Notes under the pieces: generated by a model
What the model was told of the DNA's origin: nothing
The model's database searches: none
The model's input: only the letters and a program-made list of their open reading frames with translations
NCBI GenBank assembly: GCA_029844215.1
Contig: CM056723.1
Coordinates: 85,862,790-85,926,789, forward strand
DNA: 64,000 bases
Direction of reading: 5' to 3'
Source: Przewalskia tangutica
Lineage: Eukaryota > Streptophyta > Magnoliopsida > Solanales > Solanaceae
Program-made: the position numbers and the translations under genes
Shown here: piece after piece, positions 23,534 through 35,465 of the stretch
Layout of the letters: the number at the start of each line of letters is the position of its first letter
Position numbering within the stretch: position 1 is the first letter of the stretch

Positions 23534-24826
23534 TGTTACACCCCGTATTTCCAGCAGTTGAGATAAGAACGTACGTAAGAAATTGGGAATTGAATTTTAG
23601 AAAGAATGAAAAATTCCGAAAATTTCTACGAACCTTGTAAAGGAAAAGGGTTTATTAGTTGAATTTAATTTCGAAATTTGTCATGTGGGACCACCCGAGA
23701 AATTTTGTATGTGTTGGGGAGTTTGGTAAGGCAAAACGCAGAACAAAAAAAAAATACCAAAACGTGTATGTTCAGTGAAAACCCGTCCATGAACAGTGTC
23801 GTTCGATGAACAGTGTTCGAAAAAACGCCATTTCCGGCCAAACCAGGAATCCATCGGGGGTGAGACATATACCAAAAGCTTCGTCCCATCGAGCCCGTCA
23901 AATCCATACCAACTGCCACCGTTGATTCTCCCGAAATCGCCGGCAATTTCAGATCGAAGTTTCAGTCACTGTTCATCCATCTTCCCCGTTCGGTTTTTCT
24001 GATTTTTCGGCCAACTGAGGTACAATCGACGGGATTAGAGTATACCATCTAAACCACCATCTCCTTGCCGTCATTTCCATGTAAACCAGGACCCTTGATT
24101 CTTGCTCAAACTCGCCGTCGACCAGATCGATTTTCGCCGAAACCCTAGGTCACCGACGAGCATTTTTCCGGCCACCACAGGTAGAGTCGACGGTCGTGGC
24201 TAGTGTAGAAAGATTCAGGGTGGAAAGGCCGACATTTTGGCACCACTCACGACCTCCAATTCAACCCAGATCGTCGGATCGACCAAATCATATTTTCGGA
24301 TCGGAAGTTGGAAAATTCCGATCGATTCCGGTACAGTTGAGGGCTAAGGCGTATACCGTTGTGTTCGTATTGATCTTAGCTACATTTTGCAACCTATCCC
24401 GAGCCTCAATTCTCAGTATTTCGGAATCCGCCATTGACGTCGCCTTGAGCTCGCCGGCGGCGGCGGTGTCGCCGCAGGACCACAAGCAGACCTCCAAAAT
24501 TGATTTTCCTCCATTAATTTATCCATGAAACAACAATTCGATGAATTCACTTCCAACGGATCAAAAATGGAATTTTCCGGCGAACAATTCCGGCGACGTA
24601 GCGCGATGGGAATCTGTCACCAAAGCGGCGAGTCGCTTCAACCACCCGGAAATGTTCCACGGTACTCTCAGGCAGTCCGAACAGCAATTTCCAATCACCG
24701 GCGTTGTCTACTTAGCGTGGATTAGTCGAAGAGGTATGTGAACTTCTTCTTTTATAGACATGAGTATATTTGAAGTATACTTGCCTTGTTGTTTAGGAGT
24801 ATACTTGCCTTGATATTTGAAGTATA

Positions 24827-24837
24827 CTTGCCTTGTT
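24827..24837. repeat. Target-site duplication of the LINE, left copy
   Basis: CTTGCCTTGTT precedes the T tract and recurs at 29508-29518. The exact length is uncertain because the target is itself a tandem repeat and the last T bases merge with the tail. Confidence 0.65.
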
Positions 24838-24964
24838 TTTTTTTTTAGGTAAATGCAAATATTATTACTAATAACGAAAAAGGAAGTGGCTACAATCAGT
24901 CGTTGAGGTATCTCAAGCCTCAACGTAATGCAAACAAGAAGTGATAGAGGGGAGGGGTGGTCAC

Positions 24965-27900
24965 TCAAAAGGTGCCATTACAAGAGGGGATGAAATCATA
25001 GAGAACTCTATAAGATGTTGTTTTGATTCTTGCAATGACCTCTTCTGCCGGAAAGCTTGTGCCTTCAAAGAGCATTGTGTTTCTTGCCCTCCAAATCTCA
25101 TAAACCATTATGCAAAAAGTAAGCAAAATAGCTTTGGCTCGGATGCTTGTCCCGCGGTGTTCTTTCTTAATCCATTTAAGGGAGCTTTCAACAGTTGTCA
25201 TCTCTCTTCTAATACCCAACCAATCTTTTATGCTCTTCCAAATCATGTGTGTATATGGGCAGACAAAGAAGAGGTGTTCCCTTGTTTCATTAGCTTGCTT
25301 GCAGAACCCGCAAGATTTATCCTCCAAGTTGAGAAATGATAGAGTATCCTTTGTAGCTAACCTCTTTCTGCAATTTAGCCACATAGTAAAAGAGAATTTG
25401 GGAGGAATGAAGCCTTTCCAAATTTGTGACATCCAAGGCTTTTTAGCTTGCGGAGTGCGCAAGATATCATACACGAGGCTTGAATCAAATATACCGTTGG
25501 CACAACATTTTGTAAAGCCGTCAATAGCATCACCATGGCTACCAAAGATAGAAACAAATTTGTCGCGAATCCCACAAATCTTTTTGAATAAGGGGGAATC
25601 CCTAGGACGTACCTCATAGTCCCAAATTGTAATACCTCTCAAATAGTGGCTATTGATCCATTGGACCCAAAGAGAATCAGCTTCCGTGTGAGTTTGCCAA
25701 ATCGTCCTGGATAGCAAGGCATAATTCCATTCCTTGATGTTCATAAGACCCAAGCCACCTTCAGTTTGAGGCAAGCAAATGATATCCCAAGCAACTCTTG
25801 GTGGTTTCCCACCCCATAAGAACTGAATACAAGCAGACCGTACCTTGTTGATAATAGTGGCCGGGATAGGAAGTGCCCGGAACCAAAAGCTCTCAACCCT
25901 CGACAACCGGCACTGATTAGTTCCAACTTACGGCGATAAGAAAGGGTGTGATGCCCCCATTTCTGAATGTAATTCGAAATAGCACTAATGAATGGGGCAA
26001 ATTGATCCACCGAGACTGAAATTGGGGACAAAGGGATCCCCAAGTATCGTACCGGAAAGATTCCAATGGCGAAACCCACTCTGGACAAAATCAAGTCCCG
26101 AACTGTAGAATGCATTCCCGCTAAGTAGACAGAGGATTTAGCTGGGTTAAGAGTTAATCCTGAGGCAGCCTCCAACTCTTCCAGACAATTCATAAGAATC
26201 CCAACTGAAGATATATCTCCTTTGGCAAAAAGCATGAGGTCATCCGCGAATGCCAGATGAGTAATGCCCAATTTCTTACACTTTGGAAAATATGAGAAAG
26301 CTCTTGCCTCAGCCTTCATTTTAAGCAGCCTTGAGAGGTATTCCATGCACAAGATTAAGAGAGTAGGGGACATAGGATCACCTCGTCTTAGGCCGCGCTT
26401 TCCTTTGAAGTATCCATGTAGCTCACCATTGATAGAAAGGGAGAAGGAGGTTGAGCTAACACATTCCATGATCCATCTTGTAAATCTGTCTGGAAATTTT
26501 AGACTTCTTAGTACCAATTCGAGGAAGCTCCAAGAGATATCGAATGCTTTCTGAAGGTCCACCATAAGCATACATCTTGGTGAGACTCGGTTCTATTAAA
26601 TCCTCTCACAAGCTCTTGTGCCACATATACGTTGTCCATCATGTTTCTTCCTTTCACAAAAGCCCGGGATTTGTCAATGAGAGAAGGAAGGATCAATGCC
26701 ATTCGTTAGCTAGAATCTTTGTGATGATCTTATAGATCACATTAGTCAATCCGATTGGCACGAAATCATTTACCTTGGGATCATGATCAGTCTTTGGTAG
26801 CAGGTAATGATGGTATGATTTACCGCTCAAAAGAACTCCAGAGAGAAGAACTCTTGGACACATCTTACAACATCATGGCCTACATCTTTCCATCTATTCT
26901 TGAAGAAGCGCAGTATAACCATCCGGTCCAGGTGCCTTGTCATTGCCTATATCAGAGAGAGATTCCCAAATCTCCTTTGGGGTGATGAAATGCAAAAGCT
27001 GTAATCTCTCTTCTTCACTCAGCTTTGGGCCATAGTTGAACACTTCAGGATCAAAGTTGGTAGTGGGTCGGGAAGTACCTAATAGATCTTTGTAAAATTC
27101 AACAAGCAACTTCCTAACTTCTTCTGGTGATGTAGTGATAGTACCATTAGCTTTAACAAGAAAGTTAATGGAGTTCCTGACATTACTCCTTTTGATCAAG
27201 CTATGAAAGTATTTGGAACATCTATCACTTCCAATCAAGTGTTTCTGTCTTGACTTCTGCCTTATGAAGTGTCTTTCAGCTTCCAGTAAGGTGTTTGCTC
27301 TAGCTCTTGAGGACTTAACCTTGGCTTTAAGCTCCTCATAAAAGGGATTTTCCATGTGTGCATTGATAGCCTCCTTGAACTCTATGTTTGCCCCTTTTGC
27401 TCTTTGTTCGATACCTCCAAAGTCACTTATGTTCAAAGCCCTTAAAGGTTGCTTCAAGGCTTTCAATTTGGAGGCAAGGGCAATCGAGCGATTCCCAATA
27501 TGTCTTGTCTCCAACATGAAGTCATAATGTTCTCAAAGGCTGGGTGAAAGCCACATATTCATGAACTTGAAAGGCGTTTCCCAACATTATAAGATGCAAT
27601 AATCGTGGCTATCACAGAATGATGGTCAGACAGTTCCATAGGCATGAAATTGGTGTGCATTCTAGGGTCAAATCACTCCAATTTTGATTCATCAACACTC
27701 TATCAAGCTTAGACCAAATCGAACCATTCGTCCAGTGTAGAAGGCAGGAAGAAGGAGCGTCTTCTAGTCCATGAGAATTCCTGAAATCTCCAAGATCCCT
27801 AAGTGCATAAGGCGTGAGAGGAGGACCCCCACCTTATCATGAGGGTAGCAATAAGTGTTGAAATCTTCCATAATCATCCAAGGCTTAGTGATGCCAACGC

Positions 27901-28289
27901 CCAAGTGAGAAAGGTGATGCCAAAGCATCCTTCTATCCGAGATGCTATAAACCGGGTACACAAATGTGGCAAGGAAAGACACTTGTGTTATATTGCAACT
28001 TGCCTGGACATGAATATGCTGAGAGTCCATACCAAGCACTTCGCAACAAACCCTGGATGGATCCCAAAGTAATAGCATTCTACCGCCTCCAATGAATTCC
28101 AAATTTGAGCAAAACTTCCATGCTTTGAATCTTTGAGTAGAAAGACTGCCCTCGCCGAGATAGCTTAGTTTCCAATAGACAAATCATAGCCGCGTCATGC
28201 TGTTTTGTGATACTACACACTAGAGCTTGCGTGGCAGCCCTATCCCTTTGTCCGCAAAGACCACAGACATTCCAACAAAGTATTTTCAT
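24965..28289 (-). pseudogene. LINE ORF2: endonuclease / reverse transcriptase / zf-RVT, frameshifted
   Basis: Start ATG at 28289, 36 bp after the ORF1 stop, begins MKILCWNVCGLCGQ (endonuclease N-terminus with the WN motif). KPWMIMEDFNTYCYP (about 27850) corresponds to the endonuclease GDFN motif, with G changed to E. ELSDHHSVIA (about 27640) corresponds to the SDH catalytic region. RT motifs follow: NDKAPGPDGY (about 26920), VPIGLTNVIYKIITKILAN (about 26710-26765), AFVKGRNMMDN, GLRRGDPMSP and LAFADDLMLFAKG (catalytic FADD near 26240). The C-terminus has the zf-RVT pattern CGFCKQANETREHLFFVC (about 25265-25320), and the frame ends at 24965. The parts lie in at least four changes of frame with additional stops, so it is dead. 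No RNase H domain was seen. Confidence 0.92.
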
Positions 28290-28324
28290 TAGGAAAAAAA
28301 GGAGGTTTTATTAGCACCTCGCGC

Positions 28325-29505
28325 TTAGCCGCTTTCCCACTTTTGCCCATTCTTTTTGGACAAAACCTCTTTCCATCCATCATCTTTGTTGCTGGAAGCC
28401 ATAACTTGTGTACCAGCCAAGCTATGTTCCCCGCGTTCAAAGTTAACGTTACTTGACACAAGCTGAGCCTTTTCCATAGCACCGTTGTATGTAACTTCAT
28501 CCAATGAAGGTGGCGGGTTCATAGGCATCTCAGAATCAGAATGTTTTGACTCACCCCTCATCCTAACATGTTGTGTACTGCCATTGTGAGAACTAGGCAG
28601 TGAGGACTTTGCTAGAGAATCCCGCAAATATGATGGGCCAGAATGACCCAAAACCGGAGGACCCGCGGCATGTAATACTTCTCCCAAGCTTCCGGTACCA
28701 GGAGGTGTTGTGTGCTCAGTTTCTTCAATGTCCATCAAGTTATCAGCATCTACGGGATGTTGAGAAGTTGGTGGATGAGGGGGAGGAGGGTTGGTTCCAC
28801 CCGTACCTTTGTTGACCTTCAAACGAGTAGAATCATCCTTGTTGTTAGGGGGTACCTCAGTATTGCGTGTTTTTGGAGCTTCTTCATTGTTGACATCATC
28901 CTCGCCTTCCTCTGATTCAAATGGTTGTGTCCAAAAGCCGCACAATGATAGCAAAAGTCCGGGTAATTCTCATAGTTTACCCTTTGAGTATACCTTCTGT
29001 TATCGGGGAGTTTGACGACAAAATCCATTATCGGCTCCTTGCTAACATCCACTTCCACTAGAACTCTTGCATAGTTCATTTTAGACCTTTCCTTAGTATA
29101 TTGGTCAGTGTAAAGAGGTTTTCCTACACGTGGAGCAATCTTACTAAGGCCCGTTGCACTCCAAATAGAAAGGGGAATGTCCGGGAAAGTGACCCAAATA
29201 GGAATGTCCATAAATAAATCATCCGTTATAAGAACTCCTTTATTGATAGCCTTGAGCATCATGGTTTTCCCGTAGACCATATAAGGGCCTCCGTGAAGTA
29301 CATTAGTGCGCTCTTCCTCCGTCATGAATTTGAACACTGTCCAGCCTTTGCCATATGGTATAATACGGCATTTAACTCCCCATCCTTTCACAATCGTATT
29401 CAATGCTTCTCTTCCCGGGAAAGGACCCGTGAAGCAACCTATTAGGCAATAGCCCGAAGTTTCTATGAAAGGAACTTCATCCTCAGCTTCTATATCTACT
29501 TCCAC
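28325..29505 (-). pseudogene. LINE ORF1: DUF4283-like RNA-binding protein, truncated and frameshifted
   Basis: The frame is open from the 5' truncation at 29505 (no ATG; it starts with a GTG codon inside the gene). It carries the DUF4283-type pattern WTVFKFMTEEERTNVLHGGP, WVTFPDIPLSIWSATGLSKI and a zinc knuckle CYHCAAFGHN whose last Cys is lost where the frame shifts (about 28925). The downstream part continues in another frame (28954-28325) with an acidic, Pro-rich and Ser-rich tail, ending KNGQKWESG. Plant L1 ORF1 proteins bind RNA with such a knuckle. Confidence 0.85.
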
Positions 29506-29507
29506 CC

Positions 29508-29765
29508 CTTGCCTTGTTGATTAGGAGTATACTTGCCTTGATATTTGAAGTATACTTACCTTGTGATTAGGAGTATACTTGCCTTGATATTTTAAGTATA
29601 CTTGCCTTGTTGATTAGGAGTATACTTGCCTTGATATTTGAAGTATACTTGCCTTGTGATTAGGAGTATACTTGCCTTGATATTTGAAGTATACTTGCCT
29701 TGTTGATAATGAGTATACTTGCCTTGATATTTGAAGTATACTTGCCTTGTTGTTAGGGGTATACA
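29508..29765 (+). repeat. B-LTR minisatellite, right part (B3), with LINE target duplication
   Basis: Five to six 45-47-bp units. The first 11 bases (29508-29518, CTTGCCTTGTT) are the right copy of the LINE target duplication. The left part of the same array is at 24765-24837. Confidence 0.85.
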
Positions 29766-30889
29766 AGACTTGTTCTTGAGTATATTTTCTTTGTCATAAG
29801 AAGTATTCATGTTATTGATTTTATGCTAAAGGCATGTCTAGAATATTTCTAAGTTCTTACCAAGTCTTATGGGGGATGTTGGTAAGAGTCGTTAGGAAGT
29901 ATTGGAGTCTAGTTGATCTTGCTAACTTACTTCACTAATGAAAAAAAAGGACCGAACAAGCCATTGCAGCGTTAATGAAAATGTATCGGTAATCAATTAC
30001 ATTGAAATGAGTAGAATCTTTCATCTACATAGAAACTATGATGAGACAAAATTGTATTACATTTTCTAGATCATGGCTCAATGGAAAAGATCGTTATAAA
30101 CGAGTATAACCTATTCACGACTCATAAAAGTATTAATTTGGAAAGTACGTGAGACTTGAATTTCGAAAGTATGTAGTAAATTAATTTTGAAAATATATAA
30201 GTCTTGATTATGAAAGTATAGTAACTCGAATTACTAAAAGGTTATGAGACTTTATTTTTCAAGTTATGAGACTTGATTCTTAAAGAAAGAATGACTTGAT
30301 TTAATTGAAGTAAGTGAAGTGATTTTAAAGAATTTATGTTATGAAGTTGTAAGACTATGAACCTTGATTTCCTAAAAGGTTATGAGACTTTATTTTTCAA
30401 GTTATGGGACTTGATTTTTAAAGGAAGAAATGACTTGACTTAATTGAAGTAAGTGAATTGATTTTTAAAGAATTTATGTTATGAAGTTTTAAGACTATGA
30501 ACCTTGATTTCCTAAAAGGTTATGAGACTTTATTTTTCAAGTTATTGGACTTGATTTTTAAAGGAAGGAATGACTTGATTTAAAAAGTATGGCTTCTTGA
30601 TTTATTTCAAGAGTTAAGAAGAATGATTTCAAAAGAGTATGTAACTTGAGTTCTAAAAGTATACGTTTGTTGATATAAGGAAAAAGAGTTGCATGATTCT
30701 TTTTAAGTATGTATGTACGTAGTACTTTTGGGTTTAGTTTCCCCAATGTGATAAGAAATAAAAGTTTCTTAAGTTCTCTAAAATGAAAGGTTGTTATAAT
30801 AGCTCTATGGAAAGTTGTTATAACGACTTAAGAAGAAGTGAAAAGGCGGTTTAAAATGTTATGTATGAGACACACCGAGCCTACACATA

Positions 30890-31290
30890 GGCCGGGTTAT
30901 GTTATGAGATTATGATAGCCGATTGTGCTTATGTTATGGGATTATGATAGCCGGTTGTGCTTATGTTATGAGATTATGATAGCCGATTGTACTTATGTTA
31001 CGTGATTATGTTAGCCGGTTGTGCCTGTGATATATTATTCATTATGTGGTCATTCCCCGGACTTGTGGCATTTGCATATTCCGTGGATTTGCTCCCCACG
31101 ATGCGAGGAATACCTCATGCGAGTCCGTAGGGCTCATGCGGGTGAAATAGTCCCATGCGGGGCGGACCAGTCCTATGCGAGGATATTACCTCATGCGGGT
31201 TCATGAGGCCTATGCGGGCGGATACAGCCTATGCGAGGAGATTACCTCATGCGGGTCCATACGGCCTATGCGGGTGAAATAGTCCCAGAA
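30890..31290 (+). repeat. Second and third tandem repeats in B3
   Basis: 30895-31030 holds the 32-bp TTATGAGATTATGATAGCCG unit. 31090-31290 holds the GCGAGGAGATTACCTCATGC-type units. Collinear with B1 and B2. Confidence 0.75.
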
Positions 31291-31779
31291 GTAGGATTGC
31301 ATAATGACACTACGGGCGGATGGCCCTAGGTTAATCATAAGCTTCATGTTTTAAACCGGCAAAGTTTATTCCTGTTCACTCTCTTTGTTAAAAAGGCACG
31401 ATGTCTTGGTAGTCTGATATACTTGTTACATCTTGTGGTGATGTTGTATTCCACGAGCACGCTTACGTGATATTATATCGAGGCGAGTGTCGGTTGTGAC
31501 ATGGCTTTCATATGTGAGAGTGGTACGGTGTTACAGTAGTACATTTATACAAGGTACAATTGGCTCTGATTGATATATGACACGGTAGGAGCCGGTATTC
31601 GATTTTCATACTTGCCCCTGTCATTCTTTTGTACAGTTATGATCTTGTTTACTGTATTGTATTTCTGCTTCATACTTGGTACTTGTTGTACTGACCTCCT
31701 TCGGGGGGTTGTGTTCATGTCCGCAGGTCTAGGTACACAGTTGTGAATCCGTGAGCTTAGGATCCTTGTTCAGCATTTT

Positions 31780-31845
31780 GGGATAGCTCCAATGTTCAGC
31801 ATTTTGGGATAGCAAGACCAGCTCCAGAACATTGTTGGAAAAGGA
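31780..31845. other. Rearranged junction with fold-back sequence at the end of B3
   Basis: B3 breaks after CTCCAATGTTC. The next bases repeat AGCATTTTGGGATAGC from just upstream. Then GACCAGCTCCAGAACATTG (31825-31843) is the exact reverse complement of the LTR sequence that should follow (compare CAATGTTCTGGAGCTGGTC at 15216-15234). This looks like filler DNA made by template switching during break repair. Confidence 0.75.
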
Positions 31846-33866
31846 GTAATGATAGGGGATGATACTACAACCACATAGTTGGGATCCAATGGGAATTTCA
31901 GATGATTATAATACTACAGCCACAAAGTTGGGATCCGGAGGGATTGGATGGGTATATGGACCTCATGAGTCCCCATGGGTCACGTGACAACTACTGTAGT
32001 AGTATGTGTATACCGGGAGATATGGCCATTGCATTGCATACATATCATATGTATTGCATTTCATTCATACTTCTCTACGTGTAATTATTGATATGTGTAC
32101 TCGGTGATGTAAAGCCAAAGACTTTATAATCACGTGACTTTTAAGGAAAGAAATATTGGCACCTTGTAACTTATTCTTGATGTAAGACTGAAATATGAGA
32201 CAGTAAGGTAATGATATAAAGATGGGATCTTTATGACCTTGCTTGTTAAAAATGCTAATAAAGATGAGATCTTTATGACTTGGATTGTTAGGAACGATAT
32301 AGAGATGAGATATTTGTGTGTTCCTTTACATAAAATTAAAAGATTGAACCTTTAATGGTAAACTTATTTATTTGGATAAACGATTGAATCTTGATTACGA
32401 TTGGAACATAACGGGACAACTACTGTAGCAGTGTGTGTATACCGTGACATATGACCATTGCATTGCATACATATCATTAACATTGCATTTCATTCATACT
32501 TCTTGATGTGTAATTATTGCTATGTGTACTCGATGATGTAAAGCCGTAGACTTTATGATCATGTGACTTTTAAGAAAAGAAATATTGGCACCTTGTAACT
32601 TATTCTTGATGTAAGACTAAAATATAAGACGGTATGGTATTGATATAAAGATGGGATATTTATGACCTTGATTGCTGGAAATGCTAATAAAAATGCAATA
32701 TTTATGACTTGGATTGTTAGGAACGATATAGATATGAGATCTTTACGTGTTCCTTATCATAAAATTAAAAGATTGAACCTTTAATGGTAAACTTGTTTAT
32801 TTGGATAAAAGAATAAATCTTGATTGCGATTGATTCTTCTGATTAACTATACTTGGATGATGGGATTGATCCTATTGGATTGGTTTCCATGATTAGACTT
32901 GTTTTCTATGGAGTGGTTGTGTGGTTTACAACTTACGAGTCTAAGTATTCGATGTCAAACTATTATTATGGTCGAAAATGCCTACTTGTCAGACTGATCA
33001 TGTAGATAAATGGGACTATATGTGTTATGTCCATTAATGCATAGAGTCGTAACTAAGTATAAAGGGTAAAGTTAACAAGAGAGCGAATGTGATTATGGTT
33101 AGTCTAGTTATAATATCCTTGTAAAGTATTCTTACAATGACGTTGTGTGCTAAGTGTCAACTTGCTTATTGAATGTGTCAAGTCGAGTAAGTAGGTGAAA
33201 TATGAACATGACTTAGATAAAGGGTTAGATCGGTGGGTATCGGTAGTAAAGTCCCTGTGTGCTACATGTATTGAAGTGTACTTGACCGTGATTGACCATT
33301 ATGTGTACTGAGTGAGTTATTTAATTTATGAATTCGTATGTGATTAAGGTGATTTATGTGACTATTTGAATTTCCTAGAATATGACCTATTTAAGAGTCA
33401 ACTTGATGTTTATATCTGTTACGTAACTTCTGTCGTTGTCGGCCTATGATGCCTAAGGGGTACATTATGTAATCATGCTACACTTGCTGCATCTTTTACG
33501 TGGATGCATGTTTTCGGTCTATTCAGGTTGCAACTTGGAGCACGTGAAGGTTAAGGTAGACCATCCATTTTTGGTAGTCATTGTCTTCATCCAATCAGGT
33601 CGCCCCTATTCATTCAGGGTGTAGTTGTTAATTCTTTCAATAGTTTGTATCTTAGAGTCCTTGTACGAGTGACACCAGCTTCTGGGTAATAAACAATTAT
33701 ATTCAGTGAATGATGTAATTATCAACGAAGTTTGTTATATATTTATAAACATATTTCTTTTACTTTCACATTTAAATTCATGTAATCTCTTTGGCTAATG
33801 ATAGTGGTTCTCCTACGGGTTAGTGTAGGTGCCCTCACAGAACAAATGAGATTTTGGGTCGTGACA
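31846..33866 (+). mobile_element. 3' part of a different, diverged LTR
   Basis: It ends in GTAGGTGCCCTCAC...GATTTTGGGTCGTGACA at 33866, a terminal signature similar in style to the other LTRs but with a different body. No PBS follows and the start is lost at the B3 junction. It contains a tandem duplication of about 430 bp. There is no coding sequence I can support. Confidence 0.6.
31986..32832 (+). repeat. Two-copy tandem duplication, unit about 429 bp
   Basis: Copies start at 31986 and 32415 with GACAACTACTGTAG and run through CATTGCATTGCATACATATC and a stretch about TATAAAGATGGGAT. They differ by scattered substitutions, so the duplication is not very recent. Confidence 0.85.
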
Positions 33867-34045
33867 TTGCAGTTCCTACTTTCTCTTTTGTTGTTATTTT
33901 TGCATGACATGTGAAAAGAGTGTTGTTTTGCTGTTTTTGTTGTTTTGTTTGCATGCCATGTAAATCACCTTATATAAATATTAAGATAGCTTCTTGCTTT
34001 TATCGGTATTCAATTATTTCTAATCTATTTCTTTTTACTAGTTAT
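33867..34045. other. AT-rich spacer
   Basis: T-rich sequence with TTTTGTTGTTTTG runs between the diverged LTR and the tandem repeats. No gene or element end recognised. Confidence 0.4.
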
Positions 34046-34700
34046 CTAGGGGAAAATATGCATCGATAACTTAAAGGGTTCCACGCATAGACAGTAGACC
34101 TTATTTTATATTCTACAAAGCGTTGTTGAAAATGGAAAAATATGCACTGATAACTTAAAGAGTTCCACGCATAGACACTAGACCTATTTTTATCTTCTAC
34201 TAAGTTTGTTGAAAAATGAGAAAATATGCACTGATAACTTAGAGTTCACGCACAAACACTAGACCTTATTTTCTATTCTACTAAGTATTGTTGAAAAATG
34301 GGAAAATATGCACTGATAACTTAAAGAATTCCACGCATAGACACTAAACCCCATTTTATCTTTTACGAAGCGTTGTTGAAAAATGGAAAAAATAGAAAAT
34401 AACTAATTACAATAATATTAATGGAAAAAATAAGAAAAATTGCACTACTAACTGCCACATATAGACACTAGGTCTAATTATCAATTCTACTAAACGTTAT
34501 TTAACAATGGAAAAAATATGCACTGAGAACTTAAAAGAGTTCTGCGCATAGACAATAGACAAAATTTTATCTTCTACTAGAAGTTATTGGACGATGGAAA
34601 AAAATATGCACTAAGAACTTAAAAGAGGCGCATAGACATTAAACATAATTGTAACTTCTACTAGATGTTGTTGAACAGTGGGAAAGATATGTACAGTAAA
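34046..34700 (+). repeat. Degenerate tandem repeat, unit about 85-100 bp
   Basis: About seven copies with the core AAATATGCACTGATAACTTA, then a CACGCATAGACACTAGACC part and TTCTACTAAG.GTTGTTGAA. Copies decay towards the right. It may be a subterminal repeat of the MULE whose transposase lies at 35785-38340; that is inference. Confidence 0.8.
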
Positions 34701-35285
34701 TGAGAAAATTATGCACATTAAAATTAATGAATTAATTCTTGAAAATTATACTGGTTTGTATTTCAATTCTTATTTAATACATGTTTTTTTTGTTGAAAAC
34801 ATATGTGTTACATTGTATATTCTACTAACATGTTAGGTAAATTATAAACTAAATGTCTAGAACTCGCACATAGAAAACATATGTGTTACATTGTGGCTGC
34901 GGTTATTTTAGATAGGTCGACCGATGATACCCCATTTATTAGGGAGGAGAAATTTAATTTACTATACATGCCCCACAAAGCTGAAGAAACATTGGGAGAA
35001 GTCAGAAGCCTCTTTTTGAAAACGGAAGCATCGAGGAACTAATTTAAAGATCAAATGAAATAAGCTCATATTGAGAGGGATCAGGTAAAAAAAGAATTGA
35101 AGGCATCTAAAACAGAGAGAGATTAGGCAAAAAAGAAACTGAAGGCAGCTTAAGTTGGGAAAGAAAAGATGAAGAGGATGTTTTTGTGTTCAGTGCCATT
35201 TTTAATTACCAAATAGTTCATTTGTGGTTCCTTTTGACTACGTTTCCTTTTTAATTAATTGTCATCTTATTTTATGGAAGATGAG
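34701..35285 (+). other. AT-rich region with a degenerate coiled-coil-like frame
   Basis: From about 35031 to 35178 one plus-strand frame reads with heptad-like charge spacing (IERDQVKKELKASKTERD, then AKKKLKAA) but has four TAA/TAG stops. It looks like the relic of a coiled-coil coding exon, perhaps of a transposon or a captured gene. The rest has no recognisable content. Confidence 0.35.
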
Positions 35286-35289
35286 CCTT

Positions 35290-35465
35290 AGAGAAATTGT
35301 AAAGTTGTCTTTGTGTGACCTATATGTCACATGTTCGAGGCGTGGAAGCAACCACTAATACTTATATTAGGTTAGACTATCTACATCACACCCTTGGTGC
35401 GGCCCTTCCTCGGACTTTGCTATCGCAAAATGCTTTGTGCACCGGTTGTCATTGTCAGCTTATTT
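35290..35465 (+). mobile_element. Au-like tRNA-derived SINE
   Basis: The segment has a Pol III B-box-like GTTCGAGGCGTGG (35333-35345). It is followed by the body typical of Au SINEs: TTAGGTTAGACTATCTACAT, CACCCTTGGTGCGGCCCTTC, CTCGGACTTTGC and a TTGTGCACCGG end with a T-rich tail. Au SINEs occur across angiosperms and are common in Solanaceae. The copy is diverged and its target duplications are not clear. Confidence 0.7.

Larger units (their letters stand above)
24838..29507 (-). mobile_element. L1-type LINE, minus strand, 5'-truncated
   Basis: The element ends on the low-coordinate side in an A tail (T run 24836-24846 on the plus strand) after a 3' UTR of about 120 bp. It begins near 29505 inside ORF1. 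Two broken reading frames follow in LINE order, ORF1 (DUF4283-like, zinc knuckle) and ORF2 (endonuclease, reverse transcriptase, zf-RVT). It is flanked by a short target duplication. Plant L1 elements move by target-primed reverse transcription; 5' truncation and an A tail are its usual traces. All frames are damaged. Confidence 0.93.
23534..31798 (+). mobile_element. LTR B3, third LTR of the B array, split by a LINE and truncated
   Basis: It starts TGTTACACCCCGTATTTCCAG after the PPT and is collinear with B1 and B2. The LINE at 24838-29507 interrupts it in the minisatellite. It resumes at 29508 and runs to about 31798 (GGATAGCTCCAATGTTC), roughly 550 bp short of the LTR end. There a rearranged junction replaces the rest. 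The conserved CCCTGTCCCGTC block, the terminal hairpin and the CA end are absent. Confidence 0.86.

Noticed and set aside
23665..24741. Several 65-110-codon frames on both strands in LTR B3 (also in B1 and B2)
   Set aside because: They arise in the CCGGCC-rich part of the B LTR, differ between copies by frame and length, and show no domain.
25110..25619. 169-codon plus-strand frame
   Set aside because: It is antisense to the LINE ORF2 zf-RVT region, whose domain order and motifs are clear on the minus strand.
35333..35345. B-box as evidence for a tRNA gene
   Set aside because: The surrounding sequence is a SINE body and cannot fold as a tRNA.
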